Origin: Henricia sp. BOLD:AAB3569
Taxonomy: Eukaryota; Echinodermata; Asteroidea; Spinulosida; Echinasteridae
Assembly (NCBI GenBank): GCA_037783545.1
Contig: JBBELK010000004.1
Location: 558,001 to 622,000, forward strand
DNA: 64,000 bases
Reading direction: 5' to 3'
Part shown: positions 45,895 to 57,400 of the stretch, piece after piece
Position numbering within the stretch: the first letter of the stretch is position 1
Layout of the letters: every line of letters begins with the position of its first letter
Program-made: the position numbers and the translations under genes
Notes under the pieces: model-generated
Seen by the model: only the letters and a program-made list of their open reading frames with translations
Databases searched by the model: none
What the model was told of the DNA's origin: nothing

Positions 45895-46345
45895 TATTTC
45901 GGGCCATTTTCCAGTGAATTTCACACACACACACACATAGGTGCGAATCCACATACAATCGCGGACGTCCCTTTGTTCCTCTTTTGTTTGGACATAGTCT
46001 ATTTTTCCTTACTCTCGTTGGTTTTGTACAGGAGCGAATCGCGGACGTTCGCTTGCCAATCGCGGACGTTCGCTTGCCAATCGCGGACGATATTGTTCTC
46101 TTTAACATCTCTAAAACATCCACGATTGTTTGGGAGAACAAGCGCACACATGTCGGTGTGAACCCACCTCCCACCGCGGACGTCCCATTGTTCCTCTTTT
46201 GTTTGAACTTAGCTTTTTTGGCGACTGCTCTAATTTGTTTTGTACACGATTCCAAATCGCGGACGTTCTTGGCAATCGTGGACCCTATTGTTCCTATTGT
46301 TAAACGTCCCCCATTTGAATACAGAAACCCGCGCACCTATGCGTA
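45895..46345 (+). repeat. Partly duplicated region with AATCGCGGACG motifs
   Basis: AATCGCGGACG recurs with a 21-bp period at 46037, 46058 and 46079. Further CGCGGACGT blocks lie near 45960, 46178 and 46257. The phrases TTGTTCCTCTTTTGTTTG and GGTTTTGTACA/GTTTTGTACACG recur about 220 bp apart, so the region looks like a diverged duplication. Confidence 0.65.
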
Positions 46346-46717
46346 GTGTGTGCGTTATCCATTTCAATCGCACCCTAGTGCGTACTAAATTTAAACGGAC
46401 AACGCAATACTGATAGCGTAGTGCGCAGTTCGGACACATGGACATATCTGCATTGCTTCTGAACAACTGATGTTTATGCGTCACGCAGGACGCGTCACCT
46501 CATTGACGCATACATGGATTTTCGGCCTTAAACTGTGCGAACGTTTGTCAATGCTACCCAGATCAACATCTCGTTGCATAATCGGCTTCATCAGCTTCAT
46601 TCGTGAGAAGAAATGCAAAAATCTCAAGTATTCAAGATTTAGTAAACGTAACAACTAACATAAAAAGCATAACAAAACTGCAAATTGCTTAAACAATTAT
46701 AAATGGCTTATTAAGTA

Positions 46718-46893
46718 CAGTCGGACCTCAATAATAAGAGCACTGTTAATACAACATTCCGCTTATAACAAGGAATTTATTTAGGTCCCAGTCCTTTGTT
46801 TTTCATTGTTTTCATTCCTGATAATACAAGGTTCCTGTTATAACGAGGTAATCTGCAAAGTCCCAAGTACCTTTTATTAAAGAGGTTTGACTG
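46718..46893. repeat. MITE with CAGTCGGACCTC/GAGGTTTGACTG ends and TA target duplication
   Basis: A 176-bp element flanked by TA on both sides. The terminal repeats resemble those of pogo/Tigger-type (Tc1/mariner superfamily) non-autonomous elements. Confidence 0.8.
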
Positions 46894-46944
46894 TACATCC
46901 ATCTCATTCATATTAACATCATAAGGGCTAGAAATTGGTAATAT

Positions 46945-47433
46945 AAACTCCTTAAAAAAAAGTTAGGAAACTCGATTTTAACTGACAAATTCTCTATTGT
47001 TACCAAGTAATTTTCCTTGAATTTGGTATCATTTGAAAGCCCTGTTATTCCTTTTTACAATGATGTGTCATTTGTTACGATTAAGCAATTGGGGGAGGTG
47101 CAGCACAGCTGAATATGGGGGTGGGTGTAAAGTGAAATGTCACAAAATTCACTGCTATTATCATACAGTGCATTCCCCTTTTGCTTTGGGGATGGAAATG
47201 TGTCAATACACTTTTTGATAATAGCAATGCATTTTGTGACATTTCACTTTACACCCGCCCCGTATTCAGCTTAGCTGCCCATCCCCCAATTGCTTAATCA
47301 TAACAAATGGCACATCATTATAAAGAGGAATAACAGGGCTTTCAAACGATACCAAATTCAAGGAAAATTATTTGGCAACAAGAGATAATTTGTCAGTCAA
47401 ACTTGAGTTTCCGAACTTTTTTTTGAGGAGTTT
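46945..47433. repeat. Large foldback element, arms of about 220 bp
   Basis: AACTCCTTAAAAAAAAGTTA at the left pairs with the end AACTTTTTTTTGAGGAGTTT. Pairing continues through GTCATTTGTTACGATTAAGC and GTGTAAAGTGAAATGTCACA to a short centre near 47190. Confidence 0.9.
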
Positions 47434-47589
47434 AGATATATTGTGCAAGATGTTATTGTGCGCCTTTGCAAAATACACGCACAACCGAACGCACCTTTAA
47501 AACATATGAACTAAAATAACACCTTGAACTTGGTCAGAATACCTGTTAACCACTTTCCTAGGTATGGGTGATGTTGAGATTTTTCAGGA

Positions 47590-47687
47590 TTAAAGGCACA
47601 GGCTTGCCAGCAATGCGCGCATGAAGCTGCGTATTTCATATCACGAATTTAGCGCACGCGCATTGCTGACGAGCCTGTGCCTTTAAT
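47590..47687. repeat. Short foldback element, ATTAAAGGCACAGGC ends
   Basis: TTAAAGGCACAGGCTTG and GAGCCTGTGCCTTTAAT are inverted. A longer member is at 52796-52941 and fragments are near 29270 and 36760. Confidence 0.85.
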
Positions 47688-48019
47688 ATATGTTGCTCAT
47701 ATATCCCCTTCAGTCACCTGTACATTTTTGCACATTGGATAGGGATTCCTTGTCTGGCAAAATTTTTAACATACAGTTCAAAATCTTTCGATTTTTCTGT
47801 TGAAATTGTGACAAGAGCACCAAGGCAAGTCGCAACAGTACACTATTCCATTTTCTGGTGTGAAAATTTTTAGTGTGGAGTTTAATGGCTGCAACCATTG
47901 TACACTTTTGTAATAGATGTAAATCTCTAGGAAGCAAGAAATAAAATGCACAGTTGCGCTGCATGTACCATTCAAGCTGGAAGTATTATTTCATTAAGCA
48001 CAGCATTGCCTAAGAAATG

Positions 48020-48424
48020 CGTCTTTCAACAGTAAAGGGGGCATTTTGGCAACACAGACCATATTTTCCAGAAAATACCTTTGTCTGGTCTCGATACAAA
48101 AGAAATAAGTTTCAGTTGTTCTCAAGAGATAACTTGGGCCTAAAAAGGGTTACAAATAGTGTGACAACATGCCTTTCAAAAAACCCTGTACAAATTTCCA
48201 ATATACGCTCGTAACAGGGACGACCTAAAATGTAATGCAAGTGTCCGTCCCAGTTACGAGGTTTTTAGAAAGGTATATTGTCACACTATTTGTAACCCTA
48301 TTTAGGCCTAAGTTATCTCTTCAGAAAACTGAAACTTATTTATTTTAATTTGAGACCAGACAAAGGTATTTCCTCAAATATATGGTACTGTTTCCAAAAT
48401 GCCAACTTTACTGTGGAGAGACCC
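48020..48424. repeat. Large foldback element, TCTTTCCAC family (copy 3)
   Basis: Starts GTCTTTCAACAGTAAAGGGG and ends TTTACTGTGGAGAGACCC. The middle shares TGTGACAACATGCCTTTC with the other copies. Confidence 0.85.
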
Positions 48425-49139
48425 AAATCCGTCTCCGTCCGTACGCTGCCAAAGATGGAGTTTTTGGTCAGAAAAAAAGTTAGCTCAATTGCGCTCAGAA
48501 TGAACCAGAATGGTTCTTTCAGTGTGTTTATCGGTTTTTACAAGTTTCACGCCAAATATGGAGTTTGTGAATAACCTGAAAATCAGTATACGCTGGTTTC
48601 TGCATGTGTTTGTATACCTCTGTACTCAATTTTTTTTAAAATCAGTTTTTAACTTATTAAAAATTGTATAATGTTGACAAACGTTTTGCACATGGAGTTT
48701 CGTAAACAGTCTGTGGTGCAAACAAGCAAAATCGGTCCGGTAGGCCCTGATCAAATTATTGAATTTTACATTCATTGTCGGCGTATTTCACACTCCACGT
48801 TAGTGAAAAACCCATGGCATATGATGGTTAAAAAGTGGGATTTATTTGAACACCACGTCAATTATGGGCTTCTTTTGGAAATATTAGGTGCGAAGCTGGA
48901 TGGAGTAAACATAAAAGTCAAATTTTTAACCACGTCCCTTCTGACATTAGTTACAAGATTATTTTCATGTAAACTCATTACGAACGTATGGCCGGCCCAA
49001 ATATCGAAACTAAAGGCCCTCTCAGTTACCGCAGATGAAGGGGAAAAAGCGTCTTTCTTCGCAACAAGTCCCCATATTTGTTACCATATGTTTGGTGTAT
49101 AGTCCATTCAGTGCCGGAGGTCTGAGAAGAATTTCAGTT

Positions 49140-49329
49140 GGGGGGGGGGGGGGGGGGGGGGCGTCCATAAAGTACGTACGCACGAAATGCAGACTTTTTA
49201 GACCACCCCTCGCCCCCTCTATCCCCTGAGCCTCGCCCCTGTACGCATATTTCGTGACGTCACCCAACGATGGGTGTACGCATTGGCTCCAACCGCCCCT
49301 CCGTGCATACGTACTTTATGGATGGCCCC
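49140..49329. repeat. DNA element with GTCCATAAAGTACGTACG inverted ends, preceded by a G run
   Basis: Left GCGTCCATAAAGTACGTACG, right CATACGTACTTTATGGATGG then CCCC. This end pattern is found on widespread ISL2EU-like DNA transposons. The left GGGG end has grown into 22 consecutive Gs (49140-49161). Confidence 0.75.
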
Positions 49330-49828
49330 TTGGTGTCTTTACGTTTGTATTGTTTTCAAAACCCACGCACTGTTGATCTACATGTATTATACTTTGTCAT
49401 CAGACTTTTAGGATGAGGTATGGGCAGTGGATATTAAGAAAAATTTTCATTCAGTTTGACAGCAGGCCAAGAGTGTGCTAGACGCATAAGGACTTCCGAT
49501 TGCACATTACGCCGGCTGTATACATGTATACTATAAGTAAATACCGTGTATCTACAAAATAAGCATGATCTACTATGTAGTGTCGAGCAAACTCTAAACT
49601 GGATATATTGTAAGCATCATTCACTGCCGTTACATTTTTAATAAATGTGTTATTTCATTTAATACAATATCTATAGTGTAAACCATGTCCCATTTTGTTA
49701 TGCCTATAAAAACCGAAGCGCGCATTGAGTATAAATATACATGTTCGTATATATCTGTCGCCAAATGTATATTTTTGTATCCTGTGCTGTTTTATTCCAA
49801 TTATACAACATTCGCGTTGCATTGTTAT

Positions 49829-49972
49829 AGACCGTATCGAAAATCCGCCATTTCGTGGGGCACCTTTTGTTACTTAAACCGTTCAACAATGGAAGCACAA
49901 TATGTGCAACCATGCATGTCCTCAAGGAACAAAGAAACTGCCCCACGAAATGGCGGCTATTCTATACGGTCT
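49829..49972. repeat. MITE, 33-bp inverted ends (copy 5)
   Basis: Ends AGACCGTATCGAAAATCC and CTATTCTATACGGTCT, with the same ATGCATG core as the other copies. Confidence 0.88.
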
Positions 49973-50729
49973 ATTGGGTTACTACCGCTGCCTGTTTGTT
50001 ATGGGGCATTGCATTCAAGATAGGCCCGGGTTCATTAAAATGTTTTGCAATGTTGTAGCAGCCGTATATTTCTACGAAGTTGCGTATGTTTGACCACGAG
50101 ACAATTCTGTTTGTAATGCAAATATTTAATATTCGTAAAAATATTGGAAATAATTCCGTTTACTGGTCGCCACTTATTCTCCTTATAATGACTTAATAAC
50201 CACCAAAACGTGTGAATATTTTAAAGGGAAGCTTCACCTTTAAAGGTTTGAAGGCGACCGGTTGTCCACAGTGTTGTTAGGCCTACAGATTAGTGCGGTC
50301 ATGGAAAACGCTTATTTGAGACAATAAATTGTATAAAGATTTTTGGAGGGCAAAACTAGATTACACTTTTTGCATAAAACGCTCAATCAATGTAATATCC
50401 ACAGTCAATGTCGGCCAATTGATAATCCGTTGTGTTATAAATTACCAGACGGAGTTGTCAATATTATGAAACACGTGTGTGCATGTGTTATTACTATCTA
50501 CGTGGCGACATTAATCGAATTCCTGGCATAGTCGGAGAATCGCTCGGCAAACATCCAGGCATCTTCTTTCCCACACAAGGCCAGGAAACTTGATAGAGGA
50601 CAAGCCTGCACCACCACTGCGCAGTTCAGTATTGCAGTATTGCAAGGACATTTTGCATCATATCATTCAGAGACACGATTGCAGGTCTTATTTTGTCCGA
50701 GAAAATCTACATTTTCCGTCAGGTGAAAA

Positions 50730-51323
50730 ATGTCTTCGTCGTGGCGTATTGTCCCAACTTACAGTTATTCGCCCTCCCGTTCGTCGACAGCACGTCGGGC
50801 CGCTCGTGACCGATACTTTGACGAACTGTACCGCCCCTCGCAGTGGGACGTCCGCCCCGGCAGATACGAGCAGCTGTCCGACAGGGGGTTTGATGATGGT
50901 TTGAGACGACAATGGGAAGATTTCAGCCTTGATTCCTTCGGGCCTGAGCTCGAACGCGACCGAGACGCACCCTCCAAGGCCGTGAGAGTCCAGTCGACCC
51001 AGGGCTTCGAGGTGACCCTCGATATGAAAGGCTTCTCTCAGGAGGAGATTTCGGTCAAGATCACCGGAAACACGCTGAGAGTCGAGGGCAAACACCAGAG
51101 CGAAACCGGTGATGGCCACGTCAAGAAGAGCTTCGCCAGGGAGTTTATCTTACCGGAAGATATCGACTTGGACGCCTTGAAATCGAGCCTGGGCCCGGAC
51201 GGGATGTTGGGCGTGACAGCTCCCATACGCGGACCGCAGGAGAGAGCAGTGCCAATCGCTGTCACAAGAGATGAGCTCCCCGAAAAGGCTGGAGGTGCAG
51301 CATCCCTTGTCAGCAAGAAATAA
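50730..51323 (+). CDS. Small heat shock protein (HSP20/alpha-crystallin family)
   Basis: A single uninterrupted frame of 197 residues. Residues 1-80 are a Ser/Tyr/Arg-rich N-terminal arm. Residues about 84-166 form the alpha-crystallin domain (FEVTLDMKGFSQEEISVKI, then LRVEGKH, REFILPEDID, SSLGPDGMLGV). The C-terminal tail has an I-x-V type motif (VPIAV) that docks neighbouring subunits in this family. Known role: ATP-independent holdase that binds unfolding proteins and forms oligomers. The start is the first ATG of the frame and is preceded by AAAA. The gene lacks introns, as many animal sHSPs do. Codon use is GC-rich compared with the flanking AT-rich DNA. An AATAAA lies downstream near 51381. 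Confidence 0.92.
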   Translation: MSSSWRIVPTYSYSPSRSSTARRAARDRYFDELYRPSQWDVRPGRYEQLSDRGFDDGLRRQWEDFSLDSFGPELERDRDAPSKAVRVQSTQGFEVTLDMKGFSQEEISVKITGNTLRVEGKHQSETGDGHVKKSFAREFILPEDIDLDALKSSLGPDGMLGVTAPIRGPQERAVPIAVTRDELPEKAGGAASLVSKK

Positions 51324-53123
51324 CTTGAAATCGTGGACCATGGCACTTTTGTTGCGAGACAAACCCTCGTACGTACACGCAATAAAACAGACGTTAGGAA
51401 TCCACACTGTTTCTATCCACGGACTGTACCACTCATGGCAATCTGATACACTTAGCAAAGCTATAGAGTTGAAAATCAGACGTAGTCAGCTAAATTAGAT
51501 GAATATCGATGATGCACGACAAGCACTTATTTTTTTATTGGAGAATCAAATATGTTTTAGCACTGGCCAACGATGTGGAAAAGAGAAGGCTTTGAAACGT
51601 TATGAGCAAATGAAATCGTTGCAATAAAGGAGCGTGTCCAGATCACATTTTCCCCATGGGTGTTGAGATTTTTACAGCATATTTGTCATATTTTTCTCAT
51701 ACCATTCTGAACTTTCGCGTTCTCAATTCAAGAATATCGGGGTCTTAGACTTTGTTAAAGTACGTTTCATATTCTGATTCCTACAAAAAAGTCTTCAGCA
51801 CAAAAAGTCATTACCGCAAAAAATGGCATATCGTGACTATACTAGAAACGGATTGTGTACTCTATAATATAATATTATAAACTAACACAATTTTGAAATG
51901 AGCATTATATTGGCGGTGCATTTATTAAAGTTGGAATGTGCCAGTCAGTTTTAACTCTAATTGTTTCTTTTGAAATTCTTTGTATTTTACATTAAAACTG
52001 TTGTTTATTCAGTAGAACGAAACAGTTTGCATAATATTTAAAAGACACGCGGATTTCGTTTGAAACAAGTCGAGTCAATAAAAAATTATTTTTCAATTAT
52101 TAATATGACATTAAATCTAACACTGTATATACTTCGGCATGCATGACAATTTTTATATGGGCAAATTAAGCCTCACCAAATGGTCAGTATAACCGTTCAT
52201 ATATGAACGGTGTGTGGAGAAAGTTTTCACGTTACTTTTGTTGCTCGATATAATTTTTGTCTCTTACAAATAACTAGAAAAAAAGAATGTCATATAGAAC
52301 CTTTTTACAAGTGGCCATGTTTGGGTATAGGCCTTATATAAGACAATGGAAACTCAGAGTGGCTATGGATAAAGCGCTTGTCCTTTAAAAACGCCGTCGG
52401 GAAAAGGACTATAGGCATGTTATTACAGGTAAGGTTCATATATACAAAAACATTGTTTTCGGGCTCTTATGAAAACACTGTTACAATGTATAATATTTTG
52501 AATGTAGTTTTCAAAAAAATAAACTGCCTTATGAAGTGTATAAACGTTGCCAATAATTGCTATTACATAATTGTAGCATAGGCCTATGTGTCGACGAGAA
52601 AATCCTACTACATTGTAAATGTGTTAACAGGAAGATTTATCGTATCGCAAATAACGCATGCGTGTTTAAAAATAAAATACCTTCGTGGGAGAAATTACAA
52701 ACTGAAGGTGGTTCTTACAAAAAGAAGTTGTCCGCACATACATTTATTTTTACCATTCACTCAACACAAAAACCATGCATGGATTTTAAAGGTTTATTAA
52801 AGACACAGGCTTGTCAATGCGCGCGTGAGGCCAAATTCGTGCCAAGAAATACGCAGCTCCATAGCAAGGGGATGGAGCTGCGTATTTCGTGGCACGAATT
52901 TGGCCTCACGGGCGCATTAATTGACAAGCCTGTGCCATTAAGTATCACTGCATAGTACGTAGTTGAAATTTCTTATAGTTTATTTACATTCTTCTTCAGA
53001 CATATAAAGTACGCGTGCGTATTGTTCCAGGAAATTGTTCATCTACATAATAGGCATTCAAACTGACATCATAACTACATATTTAGGAATAAAATGACGG
53101 GCATTTGATACATCTGTGTGAAG
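51324..53123. other. Intergenic region between sHSP gene and retrotransposon
   Basis: No gene supported. It is AT-rich, with a partial copy of the 603-930 family (51627-51740), a short repeat at 52680-52795 and the foldback element at 52796-52941. Confidence 0.6.
52796..52941. repeat. Foldback element, long member of the ACAGGCTTG family
   Basis: ACACAGGCTTGTCAATGCGC at the left pairs with the right end TTGACAAGCCTGTGCC. GCGTATTTC/GAAATACGC and GCACGAATTTGGCC pair inside. Confidence 0.9.
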
Positions 53124-53128
53124 GAATG

Positions 53129-54461
53129 TGTTAGATCGTCTCTGAGCGTAGTGCGCCCTCTCTCGCTCGCAACAATTCGCGGCGCTGAAACATGATACGG
53201 ACAGAACGATTATGGGATAGCGAAGCGATGCTCACATGGCGCACGGTGTTCGAGACAGATTTTCTCGCTAAATTTAGCCTATTTTTGGCATAAGCGCCGA
53301 ACCCAAATGCATCGTTTTCAGGTGTAGCAGTTAACTGGTGAGTTTAAGGTTGTTGCAGTTGTAATTTTGTCTTATATAAATTAATGTTTTTGTAGTTATG
53401 TCAGTCGAAAGTTTGATCTTCTTGCCACGAGGAATTTGCCACGTTACGTAAAACAAGACGCCATTTCTAGACCGTACAGTTTACTCGATCTTTATGATCA
53501 GTGTGTATTTTACTGATTTTACAAATATGGCATATTGTACTGAGAAATTTGTGACAGAAATCCGTGGCAAAAAGGAGCACTGTTGATACTAAAATATGTT
53601 CGTTTTATGGAGCGAATTTTAGGCCACAGAATCTTTCCCTTTCACTGTTCTTATGACTGATAATACGAGTCCTTGGAACTTATGAATATTCATGAGCTCA
53701 TGACCATATATAGAGTTTTCTTTGTCCATGCACATGTGGGATAATCTTATCCCACATGTAGTTCCATGTGACAATTTAGTTTTTGTTCAACATTTAAATC
53801 ACTTTAATAACTGTGTCCTTATAATTTTGACATGTGTTATTTAATCTTAATTATACGATTATTGTTACAGACCTGATATGTCAGTGAGGAGAATTGGATT
53901 CGCGATATGATGTATCACTGATGAGTTTCGAGGCTTAAAGCGGTCACATTCACGTGAGCATTGTTTTAGGTTTTCTTGATTATGTTTTAGTGAATTCCGT
54001 TGGAATACTGGTCATGTACATAATTACCAGTTGCATTTAAAGTTAACGTTTTAGCCGTCAGATGATCAATGTTTATATACGGAGTTTAAAGGAGCAGTTG
54101 CTGCATAATAGTTTGTTTAAAGTTAAGTTTTGCAGACTTTGTGCCACATTTTAATATTCAAGATATTACTCTCTAGTGGATTGATTTGATTCGTCATCTT
54201 CAAATCTCTGATGTTTATGACAACTTGTGTTATTTCAAAACTGAGATTGTATTTGTTGATGTTAAATTAACATGCTTTGTATTTCTTTTTTTGTATTCAG
54301 TCACCGAACACACGAATAAAAGGTAGTCACCCAGACATGGTTGGAACGAATAAATGTTGCAAGTTTAACCAATGGTCCTCGTGTTACCTGTTCGCGTTTG
54401 TGTGTTGTGACCAAGAGCGCCCTCTATATTAATACTGGCTCCGAGCCCAAGAGCAGTAACA
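53129..54461 (+). repeat. 5' LTR of the BEL/Pao element
   Basis: Begins TGTTAGATCG and ends AGCAGTAACA. It contains a TATA-like TATATAG at 53707-53713, a hairpin palindrome at 53732-53759, a strong splice acceptor (T-rich tract then CAG, ending at 54300) and AATAAA at 54315-54320. These are consistent with U3, R and U5 parts. Confidence 0.96.
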
Positions 54462-54491
54462 GTGAGTGAATGTGACCGCGATTTTCCAGCG

Positions 54492-57400
54492 ATGGCTTCG
54501 CAGAAGGATTTGTCGCGACAGAGGAGGAACTGCAAAGGCTCGATGACACGAGCGATCAACCTTTGGAGACTCGCTCTGGACAACTCGGATACAAGCCCTG
54601 GAACAGTCAACGACCTATTCCAGAAGGCGAATACTGCATTTGACGCGGTGGAAAAGGCCCATCACAGCTTCACCGATGGAATCGAAGATGACGACGAGTA
54701 CGAGAAGGAGGAACAGTGGATGGAGGCAGTCCAGGCCACTTTCCTTGAAGTGAGGCTCCAAACAGAGAGTTTCTTGAGGGGCAAGAAAGCTTGTCCGAGT
54801 AGTAAGTACGAAGGTGTAGTCCCTGACAAGGCTACAACCACAGGTAATGGTAATTATGTCCTAGACGAGACCACGGCCTCGGGCAAAGGTGATAAAGATG
54901 AAGTACATGTAGTTCCTGGTGGAGGTACACCACCACTGTCTGATAAGGTCATTAGCAATGCAAATGTTTTAGGTAGTCAGGCTTCGGCCAGTAGTGGTTC
55001 GGCCAGTAGTGGTATAGTCAGTAGTACTATTAGCACAAGTAACAGGTTGAGTGATTTCAACGAGATCAAGTTGGCTCTAGAATTACCTAAAACGGAGTAC
55101 GCAAAGTTCAATGGGGACCCCATTGAATTTTTCTCCTTCATGGTAAACTTTGAGACAAACATAGAACGTAAAGTTAGCTGTAATCCCACTCGTCTGCAGC
55201 ACCTGAAAACCATGTGTCAGGGGAAAGCGCGCAGCTATATCGAGTGTTGCGATTTGCTAGGCGATGCCGGCTATGACGAGGCTAAGCGAATATTGCGAAC
55301 GCAGTTCGGTCAGCCCTATATGATTTTAAACTCCCTCATGCGTGAACTCACAAATAGACGACCGATAAGATCAAATGACGCTGACTCTTTGTGGGACTTA
55401 ATTGCTTCCATGAAGAAATGCTATGTGACTTTGACTAAACTTGGGTATACAAATGATCTTAACAGTACAAGTAATTTGTTGAAGGTACAGGATTTGTTAC
55501 CAAACAACCTGCAGACTGCCTGGGTGAAGAAGGCACACGACATCTTGACCAACTCAAACAGAGAGCCGGAGTTTAGAGATCTACTCGACTTCCTCGTCAA
55601 GAACGCCGAAGTGTCGTCAACCATGTTTGGCATGAACTTGGCGAAGTCAAGGAACGCAATAGACCGAAATGGTCAAAGACCAGTACACGTGAAATCCAAC
55701 AACATCAACACGAAGGTAAGTAAACCTTTGAAATGTTACGCATGTGGTGGAGAACACCAAGTTTATGTTTGTAAAGAATTTCTAGGGATGAGTCATGACG
55801 ACAGAATCAAACTTGCCACATCTAAAAGGTTGTGTTTCAGGTGCCTTATTACTGGTCATGTTGTATCGAGGTGTCGCAGAATTTGGACCTGCAGGTGTGG
55901 GTCAGACAAGCACCACAATCTGCTGCATCCACCTGGAGAGGTCAGGGTCAACACGGGAGTAGTTTCCAGTGGAAACAAAGTGTTCATGCGGATTCTGCCA
56001 GTGATTGTCACTTCAAGTAATGGCCGTCAGGTAAGTACCCTTGCACTCTTGGACGATGGGTCCGATACGAGCCTGTGTTCCGAAGACCTGATGAGGCGAT
56101 TAGGTGCAAGGGGTGAACGACTGAAGTTTACTTCCTCAACGATAAATGGGGACAGAGAGAGTGAGGGATGGACCTTTAGACTTTCCGTAAGAGGTAAGTA
56201 CGAGAGCGAGAATGTAAACATTGAATTTTTGACCGTGAAAAACATTCCAGCTCCCGCAGATAGTCGCCCCACAGTTGAAGAACTGAGCAAGTGGGATCAC
56301 TTGAAGTCGATTCCCTGGGAGAACCACAAGTATGACAAAGTAGACATGCTTATTGCCGTTGACACGCCTCAAGCATTTTGGGTCCAAGATGAAAGGAAAG
56401 GCGAGTCCAAAGACCCATACGGTATTAAGACTCCTCTTGGGTGGACTATAATGGGACCAGGAGGACAGACCGGTGGACGGTGCCACTTTAACCGCATTCA
56501 GGTAAGTAACCAACGGTTGCTGGATGAAGTCCAAAAATCGTGGGCAGTAGAGAACAGTGGCCTCAATGATCATGAAGACTCGTTGGAGGATATTAGGGCC
56601 AGGGAGATAATGAGCTCCACCATTAGGAAAACAGATGGCCATTATGAAATGGGCCTACTGTGGAAACACGATGAACATTTCATGCCCTCCAGCAGGTCAA
56701 TGGCCGAGTCCAGGTTGTCGTCCTTGAAAAAGCGCCTGGCTGCAAACGACGACACGAAAGCTAAGTATACGGAGGTCATAGAAAGCTACATCGAAAAGGG
56801 GTACGCCGAGCCAGTGCTCGAAGATGGCACACCAGGAAATGTGTGGTATTTGCCGCATCATCCAGTGGTACATCCTCATAAGGCTAAGGTAAGAGTTGTG
56901 TACGATTGTGCAGCCAAGTTTGGCGGTACTTCCTTAAATGACCAGCTGTTGAAAGGGCCAGACCTGATGAATGATTTACTAGGTGTATTGCTGCGATTTA
57001 GACAAGGAAAGGTTGCTGTAGTCGCAGACATAGAAGCCATGTTCCACCAGGTAAGGATGCGAGAATCGGACAGAGACGTGCTAAGGTTCTTGTGGTGGAA
57101 AAATGGAGACATGGGTAAGTTGCCCAAAGAATATCGCATGTGTGTACATCTCTTCGGTGCCACTTCATCGCCTTGCTGTTCAGGTAAGGCTCTCAAGCAG
57201 ACTGCAGACGATAACGAGGCTGCAAACCAAGATGATGTTGGCAAAAAGGCCATAGAGACAATCCGTACTGGATTTTATGTTGATGATTGTTTAGGTTCAG
57301 TCGAAAACACAGACGTGGCTGTAAGGCTTGTACACAGACTGAAAGAGATACTGAGCGAAGGTGGCTTCAAGTTGACGAAGTGGCTCAGCAATGAACGAAA

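Noticed and set aside
48671..49102. A 143-codon plus-strand ORF
   Set aside because: It has no recognisable domain, no splice context and no related copy in the window. The composition is that of AT-rich spacer. It remains possible but unsupported.
50228..50235. Heat shock element GAAGCTTC upstream of the sHSP gene
   Set aside because: It is only two inverted GAA units and 500 bp from the start codon, which is expected by chance at this length. No three-unit element was found nearer.
54462..54491. Start of the Gag-Pol frame at a GTG next to the LTR
   Set aside because: The first ATG of the frame is at 54492. The upstream codons are simply open sequence between the LTR and the start.
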